Position numbers and translations under genes: made by a program. The notes below the pieces were generated by a model. The model ran no database searches. It was not told the origin of the DNA and saw only the letters and a program-made list of their open reading frames with translations. Positions 18,520-27,997 of a stretch of 64,000 nt of DNA are shown piece after piece (the stretch's first letter is position 1; every line of letters starts with the position of its first letter). The stretch comes from an uncultured Lachnospiraceae bacterium (GTDB taxonomy: Bacteria; Bacillota; Clostridia; Lachnospirales; Lachnospiraceae), in the NCBI GenBank assembly GCA_905234245.1, contig CAJOGN010000001.1, positions 124,001 through 188,000 on the forward strand, written 5' to 3'.

Positions 18520-18861
18520 TTGTAAAATTTCAACATACATATTTCCGGTAACCATAGTAGATTCATTTACGGGAGAATCTTTTACAGAAATTAGATATGT
18601 ATTGGGATCGATGGAGGGATCTTCCATCTCAGAGTTCTCGGGATAAATATTAAAGTCATCATAGTTCCGGAGAGTAAGTCTCACTCTCTTGATGGGATCG
18701 GTTATACAATGTTCATATACAATTCTACCATTGATTAGTAGTCTTCTGATTACATCAACCCGAAGCCAGGTAGGATGAAGCATTGGTCCAGAAACCCCAC
18801 CAAATTCATGCAGTATGCCGGAACTTTGGATGGTAACATATTTACGTAGCTTTCTTGCCAT
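18517..18861 (-). CDS. Unknown 114-aa protein, possibly structural
   Basis: Not recognised. It is beta-rich (KYVTIQSSGILHEFGG; RLLINGRIVYEHC; YLISVKDSP) and resembles a small virion or tail module in composition. Its ribosome site (gaaagga) is moderate. It lies directly downstream of the helicase gene on the same strand but is cut off by the helicase terminator, so it probably has separate expression. Confidence 0.65.
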   Translation of the reverse strand: MARKLRKYVTIQSSGILHEFGGVSGPMLHPTWLRVDVIRRLLINGRIVYEHCITDPIKRVRLTLRNYDDFNIYPENSEMEDPSIDPNTYLISVKDSPVNESTMVTGNMYVEILQ

Positions 18862-18939
18862 AATATATCATCCTTTCATACAAAAAGTGTGGATAGGAAT
18901 TTAATTTATAAAATTGTAATAAAAAGCTTATGTTGTAAA

Positions 18940-18973
18940 AAGTATAGAGCGGATAAATTATCCGCTCTATACA
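18940..18973 (-). terminator. Rho-independent terminator of the helicase gene
   Basis: The minus strand has gtatagagcggataa with ttatccgctctatac and a T run. Confidence 0.88.
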
Positions 18974-21812
18974 TTAATTCTTAAATACATTTGCATCAAA
19001 AGGATCAAACTCTGTTTGTAATTTATCTTTATCTTCTCTTTCTACTACATTTCTCTGTCCACGCTTACCAGTCCTACCATCATTAAATGCTTCAAACTGT
19101 GTAGAAAGAGACATAAGAGAAACAGATGCCGGTTTATCTGTATCATCAATTAGTTTAATGGTATTTCCTTCTTCATAAGGATGGTTGAAATAATCTAGAC
19201 GTTTTAACTTCTCATCATCCTCAGAAGATCTATAACGTCTTTTTAGTAGTTTAAATGTCAAGAATACTTTACCAGTATCTATTTGAACTTCCTGGTTTAT
19301 AATAATTACAACGTCACTATTTTCTATGCTTCATTTATCAACCTACTATATTTCTATAATAGTCAGACTATATCTTCAATCATAATGATTGCTCCCCATT
19401 TCCACTATAACTATAGTGTACTCTACTCGATTATATCTATAATATAGATATTCTTTCGTTAGTCGTTGAACCTTGTTATTATGATAATAACCTTGGCTGC
19501 TGATTGACTTACTTATATCATTATTACTTTTAAAAGTAGATATAAGCTATTAAGTATTTCCAGCAATTAAAGGAGTTTCGGGAGACCATAGTTCTTTTAC
19601 CATGTCTTTATATTTTTTCCCTGAAAGAATTTCTCTCACAGTTTTATAACGACTTTTTCTCATTTGTTTACTAAGGCCAGGCCATATTTCATTCACAATA
19701 TCTCTATATCCTTTCCCGGCTTTTGCTAATTGGATAATTAATTTGAGATTTGTTGTTATAACCTGCTGTTTAGCAGTTGGATTTGGATATGGAATAATAT
19801 TATAAGCTGCAGAAATATCAGTATGAATTTTTCCTGTCTTTATTGCTGAAAGATATTTAGCATTATTGAATGTATAATCAAATCCAGTCATTTCTAATAT
19901 TTCTTTATAACTCTTTCTTTGTTCAAGTAGCTTACAAAAAGTGTGGAGTAAGCTTTCAGTCACCTCTATGGATTTATGCTCTTTAACGATCATGTCACCA
20001 TCGTCGCGACTTCTCTGGGTATTTTCACCAATTGTAAGCCATTGCAGATTTTTATAATTATTATTCAATCCATTATTATCCATATGGTCGATGACAATAT
20101 TTTTTACACCCTTATATCTTTTCGGAACTTTTACAAAGAAAGTAGCAACCAGTTGATGTACCAACACCCATGCAACCTCACCATTCAACTGTTTTAGTGC
20201 GACTGCATAATATGGATGATCCATTTTATTTGCTATCTTCTGATGTCTTTCTTTTTTCGTAATCTTGTCTCTGACCTTACCATCATTTGAAACTTCGTAT
20301 GTGTCGTCTACTGTGTTTTTGAAGTTATTAATTGTCTTCCATCTTCTTTTAAATTCTTTCTTTTGACCTACATTGTCGGACATGTTATAGTCACCTCATT
20401 TTAATATTTGATTATCAAAATGTGAGGTGTCTGAAAAAATATTAGACACAATTCCTAAACTCAAGGAATTCCTTGGATTCGCGTATCTCCCAAGACCCCG
20501 CAATACCATCTCGGCCTACTAAACGAGTGACATCTTCTTTTTTATTTTGAATAGCAGCATCTACTACACTAGCTGCCGTTCTGTTTAGCTGCTGGGCTGT
20601 TATTACAGGTATATCTAATTTTTTGGCCAGTGTCTTTAATTCATTCGTAATATTTTTAAGTTCTTCTTTTTCGTTATCACCTCTTTCAGAGGGGCGGATT
20701 CTTTTCATATAATCTAATATAAGAGCTATTACTTCAGAACCATCATCATAAAGGTCTTTTATGATACCATATAGATCATTTGTATCTATGCTTCTATTCG
20801 GATAGTATTTGATTACAATATCTATTGGATTTTTATCTGTGAGAGTCATCTCACCATTCTCTTTTAGTTTTCTTATAACTTGTTTGGTTGTATAATTTCT
20901 GATATCATCTGATGAGACTCTCATATTGAATATACGTTCAACTGTCTCATCAATGTCGTTCTCCATGGTGATGATTAATACAGTTGGTATTTTTCTGGGG
21001 TCTTTTGCTGTAACCTCTGTATTATATTTCTTAATATCAAGTGCGGCTTTCAACAACATTTGGCTCTTACCACCACCAGGGAATGCTAGAAATGTATAGA
21101 GTCTTTTAGACTGATATCCTGGAGATAAAAATGTATTAAGCATCTTTATACCTGTGATAAAAACTCTATTCTTATCTTTTAATTTTTCTACTGCATCAGA
21201 TACCACATTCTCAAAATATTCATCTCTTAGAGAGAATGTCATGTCAGAAGTTAGACTATTTGTATTTCTCTTAAGATTGATGACAGAGGATGCAATATCA
21301 TATAAATCTTCACTAACTGATTTATATGTCTTAAAATCTCCGTCATCTATTTTATCAAGAATCTCTTGATAAGTTTCTTTTAGAGTTATAGTATAACCAT
21401 ATTCAAGTCTATCATCAATAGCCTTGATAAGAAACTTAATTTCATCATGGGATAATTTTAATTTTTCTATCCCATCTACTACAGCATCTGTCAGTGCTGT
21501 GGAATCTGGGTCTTCTTTGCAATACATCTTTACTGCAATATCATTATCCATACCTTGGATTAATTTTGCTTCCAGACTTTTCTTAATGACCCATATTCTA
21601 GATTTAGATTCTTCATCTTTATCGTAGACTGAATAATCTAGAATATTAAAAAGTTTGTATGTGTTACTTAAAGATTTGCGTGTTCTTAGTACACTATCCT
21701 TATAGATGAATGCTAGGATAGAATCTAACATATTCAAATCCATCTTTAATTTTATTTTCTTTAGTTTTATATTATTTAGACTAGGAATTTCTCTGTTAAT
21801 GTCTTGAACCAT
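18974..21812 (-). CDS. dnaB: Replicative DNA helicase, DnaB type; one intron
   Basis: Exons 21812-20485 and 19328-18974 (minus) join to 560 aa. The RecA-type core shows Walker A FLAFPGGGKSQM (about residue 250), Walker B VIALILDYMKRIRP, then LKTLAKKLDIPVITAQQLNR and, across the splice, GSWEI joined to IENSDVVIIINQE, matching the GS...i...aD motif of DnaB. The N-terminal 200 residues are divergent but helical, as expected. It should be the ring helicase that unwinds the fork. The ribosome site (tggagga) is good. The primase at 33118 is its likely partner. The second exon has a long charged C-terminal tail (RGQRNVVEREDKDKLQTEFD). Confidence 0.9.
19329..20484 (-). ncRNA. Group I intron in the helicase gene, HNH gene in the P1 loop
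   Basis: On the minus strand, exon end GGGAGAT pairs with GTCTCCC just before gaaactcctttaattgctgg, leaving a P1 loop of about 0.9 kb that holds the HNH gene. The standard core, gaagatatagtct, a P9 hairpin and final G (19329) follow. Splicing restores SWEI-IENSDVV. Confidence 0.88.
19550..20383 (-). CDS. HNH homing endonuclease inside the helicase intron
   Basis: This is a 277-aa nuclease with an N-terminal NUMOD4-like stretch (TYEVSNDGKVRD), then LVHQLVATFFVKVP, IVIDHMDNNGLNNNYKNLQW and TIGENTQRS, the HNH pattern with H-D-N residues. The second half has helix-turn-helix-like DNA readers (KSYKEILEMTGFDYTFNNAKY; GYRDIVNEIWPGLSKQ). Ribosome site gaggtgac. Its last residues (SPETPLIAGNT) are encoded by P1 3' strand and core bases, the same overlap as in the beta intron nuclease. 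Target inferred to be intronless helicase genes. Confidence 0.87.
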   Translation of the reverse strand: MSDNVGQKKEFKRRWKTINNFKNTVDDTYEVSNDGKVRDKITKKERHQKIANKMDHPYYAVALKQLNGEVAWVLVHQLVATFFVKVPKRYKGVKNIVIDHMDNNGLNNNYKNLQWLTIGENTQRSRDDGDMIVKEHKSIEVTESLLHTFCKLLEQRKSYKEILEMTGFDYTFNNAKYLSAIKTGKIHTDISAAYNIIPYPNPTAKQQVITTNLKLIIQLAKAGKGYRDIVNEIWPGLSKQMRKSRYKTVREILSGKKYKDMVKELWSPETPLIAGNT

Positions 21813-21954
21813 AAGAATTCCTCCATTTTTATTTTTTTATTTTAAGTCTATTAAAAAATCTGTTTTTTGTCTCATAGAAATTGATTTGTGATTGTATAAA
21901 CCAGTAAAATAATAAAGAAACTTTTATATAATTAAACCATAAGGAGTGATTTAC

Positions 21955-22719
21955 ATGCTATACGCAGAAATTTACAACAGCGTAATGGAGAGTTCCCTCT
22001 CTAGAAGAGATAAGCTCTCTCTATTAGATATGATTAATGAAAAGCTCTATGAAATTGAAGATAGAAGTTTCCTAGAGTCTGTTACTCAAAACAAGTTAGA
22101 TATCTATAACGAGTATGCTATGGGTACTATTACAGAGAGCCAGAAAGATGAGCTACTACAGCTTGTTGAGGAAAAGGTAATCAAGCGTCCCATGGAGAGT
22201 CTTCTGAAGAAGCTTGAGGATATCCGTGATAGTAAGCCCGATGTTGTTTATGACAAAGACGTAAAGAGCTGGGTTGATGCTAACTATGATGATATTGCTA
22301 AAGCAAGCGATGTTATCATGAAGCATAAGAGCAGAGATGACTTTACCAAGGCTGATATTGCTATTATGCTTGCTGCTCTAGCAATTCTCTGTACCTCTCC
22401 ATTCCTAACTCTAGTTCCTGGTGCTCTTGGTGCTGGTTTAGCTCTGGGTGCAATTGTAATTTCTTCTATTGTATATTGCGTAACCATCGTGATTGCTGGC
22501 CTGAGATCTAGAGATTATGAAGAGGCTTCTGATGTACTAACCAGCATGAAAGGCTATGTAAGCAGAATCGATACTTCCAAGCTATCCGATGAGCAGAAGA
22601 AGAAGGTTAAATCTATCGCTGGCAGAATTGATGATGTCATCGAAAAGAACAAAAGCTCTCTGCAGAAAGCTCAAGTTGATGCTATTAACAACATTGCTGT
22701 CGCAACTGCGACACGTTAA
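21955..22719 (+). CDS. Membrane protein with two hydrophobic segments
   Basis: This 254-aa protein is not assigned. Residues about 137-185 contain two membrane segments (IAIMLAALAILCTS; LGAGLALGAIVISSIVYCVTIVIAG) between helical soluble arms. The segment LDIYNEYAMGTITESQKDEL matches the start of the protein at 28951 (LHIYEKFDAGEITELEKTTL), a shared module. Start chosen at the ATG after ggagtgat. It might be a virion or membrane-remodelling protein. A terminator follows. Confidence 0.72.
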   Translation: MLYAEIYNSVMESSLSRRDKLSLLDMINEKLYEIEDRSFLESVTQNKLDIYNEYAMGTITESQKDELLQLVEEKVIKRPMESLLKKLEDIRDSKPDVVYDKDVKSWVDANYDDIAKASDVIMKHKSRDDFTKADIAIMLAALAILCTSPFLTLVPGALGAGLALGAIVISSIVYCVTIVIAGLRSRDYEEASDVLTSMKGYVSRIDTSKLSDEQKKKVKSIAGRIDDVIEKNKSSLQKAQVDAINNIAVATATR

Positions 22720-22740
22720 ATTTCAAGAATTATAAAATAT

Positions 22741-22792
22741 AGATGATAACGATACACGGGTACTATAATTGTGTATCGTTATCATCTTTTTA
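22741..22792 (+). terminator. Rho-independent terminator
   Basis: gatgataacgatacac with gtgtatcgttatcatc is a very long stem followed by TTTTTA. Confidence 0.92.
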
Positions 22793-22957
22793 TCACCCCA
22801 GACATATTTTTGGGTTTAAAAATCAATATAATTAATTATTTAAATAGTTTTTCAGTTCACTTTAAAATTGAAAAAATCCTATTACAAACAAGAAAAAATT
22901 GTAAAAATATTTGATTTGAGACATTTTGTTAATTACTTTTTAGAAAGGATGTTTCAT

Positions 22958-23170
22958 ATGAATATTACTCTATATAGTAGTGGATGCCCTAAATGCATCG
23001 TCCTAGAAAAGAAACTGAATAGCCTCGGCGTAGACTATTCTTTGAATAATGATCTAGATGCTATGATTAGCAAAGGTTTTGCTCAAGTCCCCGTATTAGA
23101 AGTCGATGGTGAAAGCTACGATTTCGTAGAGGCAAATAATCTAATCAACAACGGAGGTCTTAATGCATGA
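22958..23170 (+). CDS. Glutaredoxin/NrdH-like redox protein
   Basis: This 70-aa thioredoxin-fold protein has the CxxC active site SGCPKCIVLEKKL at about residues 8-12 and the cis-proline motif QVPVLEVDG near 46. It should supply reducing power to a ribonucleotide reductase or related enzyme. The ATG at 22958 is chosen for the gaaaggatg site; earlier in-frame starts lack one. It overlaps the nrdD start by 4 nt (ATGA), so the two are coupled. Class III reductases usually use formate, so a thioredoxin-like partner beside nrdD fits the NrdD subtype that uses redoxins, but this is an inference. Confidence 0.85.
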   Translation: MNITLYSSGCPKCIVLEKKLNSLGVDYSLNNDLDAMISKGFAQVPVLEVDGESYDFVEANNLINNGGLNA

Positions 23171-26100
23171 ATATCCCGATTAAAGTCGATAGAGACTTTG
23201 AACTAAACATGAAACATCTCGCCAGAAAGTATGGTGAGGATTTTGAGTTATTAAACGGCTTTCATGAAAGTCAGATAAACTTTTCCGATTTTATTGATGG
23301 TTTTATTGATAAAAATGTAGCAGATGTTACAATCGATGCAAATGCTAATGCAAGTCATAAAGATGTAAAATCTCTACAGAGTGAGAAAACAAAATCCCAT
23401 GATAAACTATTTGGGTTTAGTAAAATCTTTTATGAGTTAAAAAAGTGGTATGGTTTAAGAACTGCAAGAAAATGGTTAATTACCGAATATAATGGTGGTT
23501 TCTATCTACATGATGCTGCCAGTAGTACATTTACACCATACTCCTATAAAGGTTCTGAAACCATTCTGGTCAAGTACAAAGATTCCAATCCCCTACTAAT
23601 AAACTTTAGTGACCTATATGATCTGGTTGAAGAAGAACCTGTATTACTAAATAAAGAACATAAAGCGTATTGCAAATATACAGATGATCTTATTGTAAGA
23701 GATTCTGAAGGTTGGGTTAAAGTTTCTAGAGTAATCAAGAAACCCAGAACTAACAGATTCCATTTTGTTAAAACCGAAAATGGTTTAACCGAAATCGTTA
23801 CAGACAATCATCCTCTTATTACAAAGACAAGAGGAGATGTTATTGCAGCAAGGGCACTTGAAAATGAAGACATCCTGACAACTTATGCTCCAGATACCGA
23901 TTTTGGAAATAATACAGAAGTATTCGTTGTGAATCATTATTCAGTCAATTATGATTTTGGTTGGATTACTGGTCTTATTCTTTCTGAAAAAGGTTCATCT
24001 GATGAAAACCTTATCACAATTACAAATAAGAATGGTTTAGACTTAAATAGAGTAAGGGGTACTCTAGGAAAGCTCTCTGTAGTATATAACACCAGTGAAG
24101 ATAATAGTTCTGTCCTGGTACGTGATACTACATTCTGTCATTTAATCTATGATAACTTTATTGTCAAAGGAACCGCTTATGATAAACATTTAAATCCTGA
24201 TATTCTGAAATATAATAAGGATTTTATAAATGGTTTATTAGCAGGTCTCAGACATGATAACAATGATGACAACGAAGAGATTCATGTAGATATTGAATCT
24301 AGAAACCTTGTAGAGCAAGTATCACATCTAGCTCGGATGCTCGGTTATAGTACCTATGAGCAGAATCCCTCTATTTACTTTAAGCTGCATGCTGTTTCAG
24401 AGCATCGCTATGTTTATCATCTAACGATCAATAAGTTTAATGAGCAAACTTATTCTGATAGTGTGCTGAAAACAAATGTTGAGCTTTCTGATATCTATGA
24501 AGTAGACGAATATGTCTATGATATTACAACAGAGACTGGGCATTTCATTTGTAATGGAATTCTATCCCACAACTGTTATGCATATGATTTAACTAAACTT
24601 GCCGAAGAAGGATTATTCTTCCTTCATAATTATAATAACCAACCGCCAAGACATCTTACCACATTCTTGGATGATGTTATTGAATACATCAGCTTTATGA
24701 GTAATAGAAGTTCTGGTGCAGTCGGCATCCCCAATGTATTAATTTGGACATATTATTTCTGGAAAAAAGATTGCGAAAATGGTTACTATATCAAAAACCC
24801 TGATTATTATATCAGGCAATGCTTCCAGAAATTTATCTATAGACTAAATCAACCGTTCATGCGTAGATCTTGCGCCTATACACAGTGATGTATATAGCAC
24901 AAACCTCTCTAATTGCTGGGAACTGTTATCGTAACACAATCAGCAGCCAAGTTCATTATAAGAATGAAAAGGTTCAACGACTAACGAAAAGCTACTTAAT
25001 ATAGTAGAACTGAGTAGAGTACACTATAGTTATAGTGGAAGTGAGAGGCATCTCATTAAGAGATGGAGATATAGTCTAATCTCCATAGAGATATGGAGTT
25101 AATGTAAATGATAGATCAAAGTGCATTTGTTAATGTAAGTATTTTTGATAGAAACTACACAGAAGCATTATTTGGTGGTGTTGAATTCCCCGATGGTTCT
25201 TTCATGATTGATAATGTGGAAGAATTTATTGAACACCAAAAAGTATTCATGGAAGTAGTTTCTCAGATTAGATCTGAGAATATGTTTACCTTCCCCGTTC
25301 TGACATATAGTCTGCTATATAAAGATGATAAGTTCATCGATGAAAGCTTTGCTCGTTGGTGCTCCGATCATAACGTCGACTGGAATGATAGTAACTTCTT
25401 TATTTCTGGAGATGTGACCACCTTGAGTAACTGCTGCTTCGACGGAAGCCAGAAAGTTGAAGTCGTTGTTGATGGTGAACCGAGAGTATTGTCTTTAGCA
25501 GAACTGTATATACTGTCTGAATCTTCTCACAATTTCAATTACATGGTTAAATCTTGGTCTAATGATTATGATATGGGTAAAATTATTAAGCTACCAAGGA
25601 GAAAACTGTATAAGATTGCATTGGAAGATGGTAGTGAAATTATAGCTACTGACAATCATCTATTCCCCATATTTGAAAACACTGATGGTGAGTTCCAATA
25701 TACTGGAGATAAACAGGTACATGACTTGTCCATCTATGATTGTCTAATAAAACATACAGATTCCGGAGATACTCTATGCAGAATTACCTCCATTGAAAAT
25801 TATAAGAGTCAGGACGAATATGTGTACTGTTTCGAAATGGAGAATACTGATAAACCATATTTCGTTCTTGCGAATAATATTGTAACCCACAACTGTAGAC
25901 TCCTGAGCGACACAAGTAAATTGAATGCTTTTATCAATTCTATTGGTGGTACTGCATTGAGTATCGGTAGTGTTAAAGTCAATACAATCAATTTACAACG
26001 GATTGCTTATGAAGCTAAGGGTGACCAGGAACTTTATCTGAAGATTCTCCGTAAGAGAACTAAGCTTTGTTGCAAGGTTCTTGATGTAGTACGTCATATT

Positions 26101-26856
26101 ATTAAACGTAATATTGAAAAAGGACTCCTACCTAACTATTGTGATGGTGGAGTTGAGATGGATAAGCAATATTGTACCGTTGGTATCTTAGGTCTATTTG
26201 AAGTAATTGAATACTTCGGATTGACTTATACCGATGAATTTGGATATGTTTATTATACAGATGAAGGTATTGAATTTGCATCTAAGATTTTCGAAGTCTT
26301 AAATGATGTAAAGGATAACTTTTTTTCTTCTATCCTGAATTCCGATGGTACTCCTGTGGAGCCTTATTCTTTCAATATTGAATCTGTTCCTGCTGAAAGA
26401 GCAGCTGTTATTCTCTGTCAGAAAGATAATCGTCTGTATGAGAAGAATGATAAATTTATCTATTCCAATCAGTGGGTTCCTCTTTCTGCTAAGTGTACAA
26501 TTCAAGAAAAACTGAGACTAAGTTCTATTTTGGACAATAAGTGCTCTGGTGGTGCTATTGCACATATTAATCTTGAATCCAACTTTCCCAATACTGATAC
26601 TGCATGGGATATGCTGAAATATATTGCCAAATCTGGTGTAATCTATTTCGCATTCAATACCAGAATCAATGAGTGTAAGAATCACCATGGATTTGTTGGT
26701 ACTGATATTTGTCCTGTATGTGGAGAACCCGTGTTTGATACCTACCAGAGAATCGTTGGTTACTTAGTGCCAACTCGTTCTTATTCTAAGGATAGATTCA
26801 AAGAATTCAATACCCGCAGATGGTATAATTATGCATCTGAATTGAGGGATCTATAA
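23167..26856 (+). CDS. nrdD: Anaerobic ribonucleoside-triphosphate reductase with two inteins and one intron
   Basis: Exons 23167-24864 and 25111-26856 encode 1147 aa; removing two inteins (344 and 153 aa) leaves about 650, normal for NrdD. Host motifs: GGFYLHDAASSTFTPY then CYAYDLTKLAEEGL, NQPFMR joined by splicing to IDQSAFVNVSIFDRNY, FTFPVLTYSLLYKD, SNFFISGDVTTLSNC, the zinc site CPVCGEP, and the glycyl-radical motif RIVGYL near the C-terminus. It makes dNTPs without oxygen, so the host is anaerobic. It is coupled to glutaredoxin upstream and nrdG downstream by overlapping start and stop codons. Confidence 0.95.
23542..24573 (+). mobile_element. Intein 1 in NrdD, LAGLIDADG type
   Basis: A 344-aa insertion lies between TPY and CYAYDL. 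It begins with Ser instead of the usual Cys (SYKGSETILVKY) and ends GHFICNGILSHN before Cys+1. The block B motif is TEIVTDNHPLI. A DOD endonuclease region has two helices, GWITGLILSEKGSS and FINGLLAGLRHDNN, whose acidic residues look changed (H before D in the second), so nuclease activity may be weakened. Confidence 0.9.
24865..25110 (+). ncRNA. Group I intron in nrdD
   Basis: GCGT pairs with GCGC (short P1, ends in U.G). The core has aattgctggg, cagcagccaag, ttcaacgactaacg and gagatatagtct, plus a P9 hairpin (tccatagagatatgga). Final G at 25110. Splicing gives NQPFMRIDQSAFVN, the expected NrdD sequence. An alternative junction giving TQYQSAF also keeps frame but has no P1. Confidence 0.82.
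25435..25893 (+). mobile_element. Intein 2 in NrdD, mini-intein
   Basis: A 153-aa insertion lies between LSNC and CRLLSDTSKL. It begins with Cys (CFDGSQKVEVVV), has block B SEIIATDNHLFPI, block F EYVYCFEMEN and ends NNIVTHN before Cys+1. There is no endonuclease domain, so it is a splicing-only intein. Confidence 0.92.
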
Positions 26857-27338
26857 TGCGAGTAAAGAATGTAGTTGATGAAGATTTCGTAAATTATAAA
26901 AAACCTTCCATGTTTATCGGTACAATTCAGTGTATCGGAAAATGTTGTATAGAGCAAAATGTCTCTTTTGATATTTGTCAGAATCATGAATGGAGAAGTT
27001 CTAAAACTATCCTAGTAGATGATAAGAAAATTATCGAGAGATATTTAAATAACCCCATTACAAAAGCAATTATCTTCGGTGGTCTTGAACCATTCGAGCA
27101 ATTCGATGAAATCTCTTCATTTATTCGTAGATTTCGTGTAGAGAACGGCTGTGACGATGACATTGTAATCTACACAGGTTATAATAAATCTGAGATTGAG
27201 GATAAAATTGCTACTCTATCACAGTATAAGAATATTATAGTTAAATTTGGTAGGTACTTAATAAATAATAAGAAAAGATATGATGAGGTTCTTGGAATTG
27301 AACTAGCATCTGAGAACCAATATGCTGAAAGATTATAA
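26856..27338 (+). CDS. nrdG: Anaerobic ribonucleotide reductase activating protein
   Basis: This 160-aa protein of the radical SAM NrdG type should make the glycyl radical on NrdD using S-adenosylmethionine. The cysteine cluster is TIQCIGKCCIEQ followed by ICQNHEW, the form seen in NrdG of the redoxin-type NrdD group. Then KAIIFGGLEPFEQFDEI matches the conserved GGEP segment. Its ATG overlaps the nrdD stop region, so it is translationally coupled. A terminator follows. Confidence 0.88.
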   Translation: MRVKNVVDEDFVNYKKPSMFIGTIQCIGKCCIEQNVSFDICQNHEWRSSKTILVDDKKIIERYLNNPITKAIIFGGLEPFEQFDEISSFIRRFRVENGCDDDIVIYTGYNKSEIEDKIATLSQYKNIIVKFGRYLINNKKRYDEVLGIELASENQYAERL

Positions 27339-27358
27339 TATCCATCAAGGATAACAAA

Positions 27359-27391
27359 AAGAGGTGGAGTTTCTTAACTCCACCTCTTATT
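27359..27391 (+). terminator. Rho-independent terminator after nrdG
   Basis: aagaggtggagtttc with aactccacctctta forms the stem, followed by a short T-rich tail. Confidence 0.75.
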
Positions 27392-27408
27392 ATTGAAAGG
27401 GGTTCAAC

Positions 27409-27954
27409 ATGAAAAAAGTAGCAAGATTTGAAAAAGTATCCAAAGAAAATTATGATAAGATTATTTCGAAACTAGCCCAAGAAGGTCGGCTTATCAGGTA
27501 CTCGGACGGAAGACTAAACTTTGTAGACTATGACAATATTACACTACCCCATAGAAAGACTGAGGGTTCTGCTGGATATGATTTCTACATTACAGAAGAT
27601 ATTAACCTGAATCCAGGAGAAGATATTGTCATTCCAACCTTCATTCGTTGTTATATTATCCCAGGCTGGGATTTAGGAATTTATCCTAGGTCTGGTTTAG
27701 GATTCAAATATAGAATGAGGCTTGCTAATACAGTTGGCATTATCGATTCTGATTATTATTTTACAGAATCTGATGGAATGAATAATGAAGGCCATATTAT
27801 GATTAAAATTGTAAACGAAGGAAACTCTAAAATTGAATTAAAGATTGGTGATAGATTCTGCCAAGGTATTTTCAGTGAATATGGTATTACTATAGATGAT
27901 GAAAATATAGGTAAAGAGGTTAGGTCTGGTGGACTTGGTTCTACCGGTCTATAA
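27409..27954 (+). CDS. dut: dUTPase-like protein
   Basis: This 181-aa protein shows trimeric dUTPase motifs in order: EGSAGYDFYITED (motif 1), PRSGLGFKYRM (motif 2), NTVGIIDSDYY (motif 3), GDRFCQGIF (motif 4) and RSGGLGSTG (motif 5). It should hydrolyse dUTP to dUMP, keeping uracil out of phage DNA and feeding dTTP synthesis. Ribosome site aaagggg. The first 40 residues are an extra N-terminal part. It continues the nucleotide metabolism cluster. Confidence 0.9.
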   Translation: MKKVARFEKVSKENYDKIISKLAQEGRLIRYSDGRLNFVDYDNITLPHRKTEGSAGYDFYITEDINLNPGEDIVIPTFIRCYIIPGWDLGIYPRSGLGFKYRMRLANTVGIIDSDYYFTESDGMNNEGHIMIKIVNEGNSKIELKIGDRFCQGIFSEYGITIDDENIGKEVRSGGLGSTGL

Positions 27955-27956
27955 TT

Positions 27957-27997
27957 AAAAAAAGAAGAGATAGAATTATCTATCTCTTCTTTTTTTA
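27957..27997. terminator. Bidirectional terminator
   Basis: aaagaagagatagaa with ttatctatctcttcttttttt lies between converging genes. Confidence 0.9.

Noticed and set aside
24887-25113. A different nrdD splice (cacagt to atcaaagt) giving TQYQSAF
   Set aside because: It keeps frame but has no P1 pairing; GCGT/GCGC with NQPFMR-IDQSAF fits both the ribozyme and the NrdD family better.
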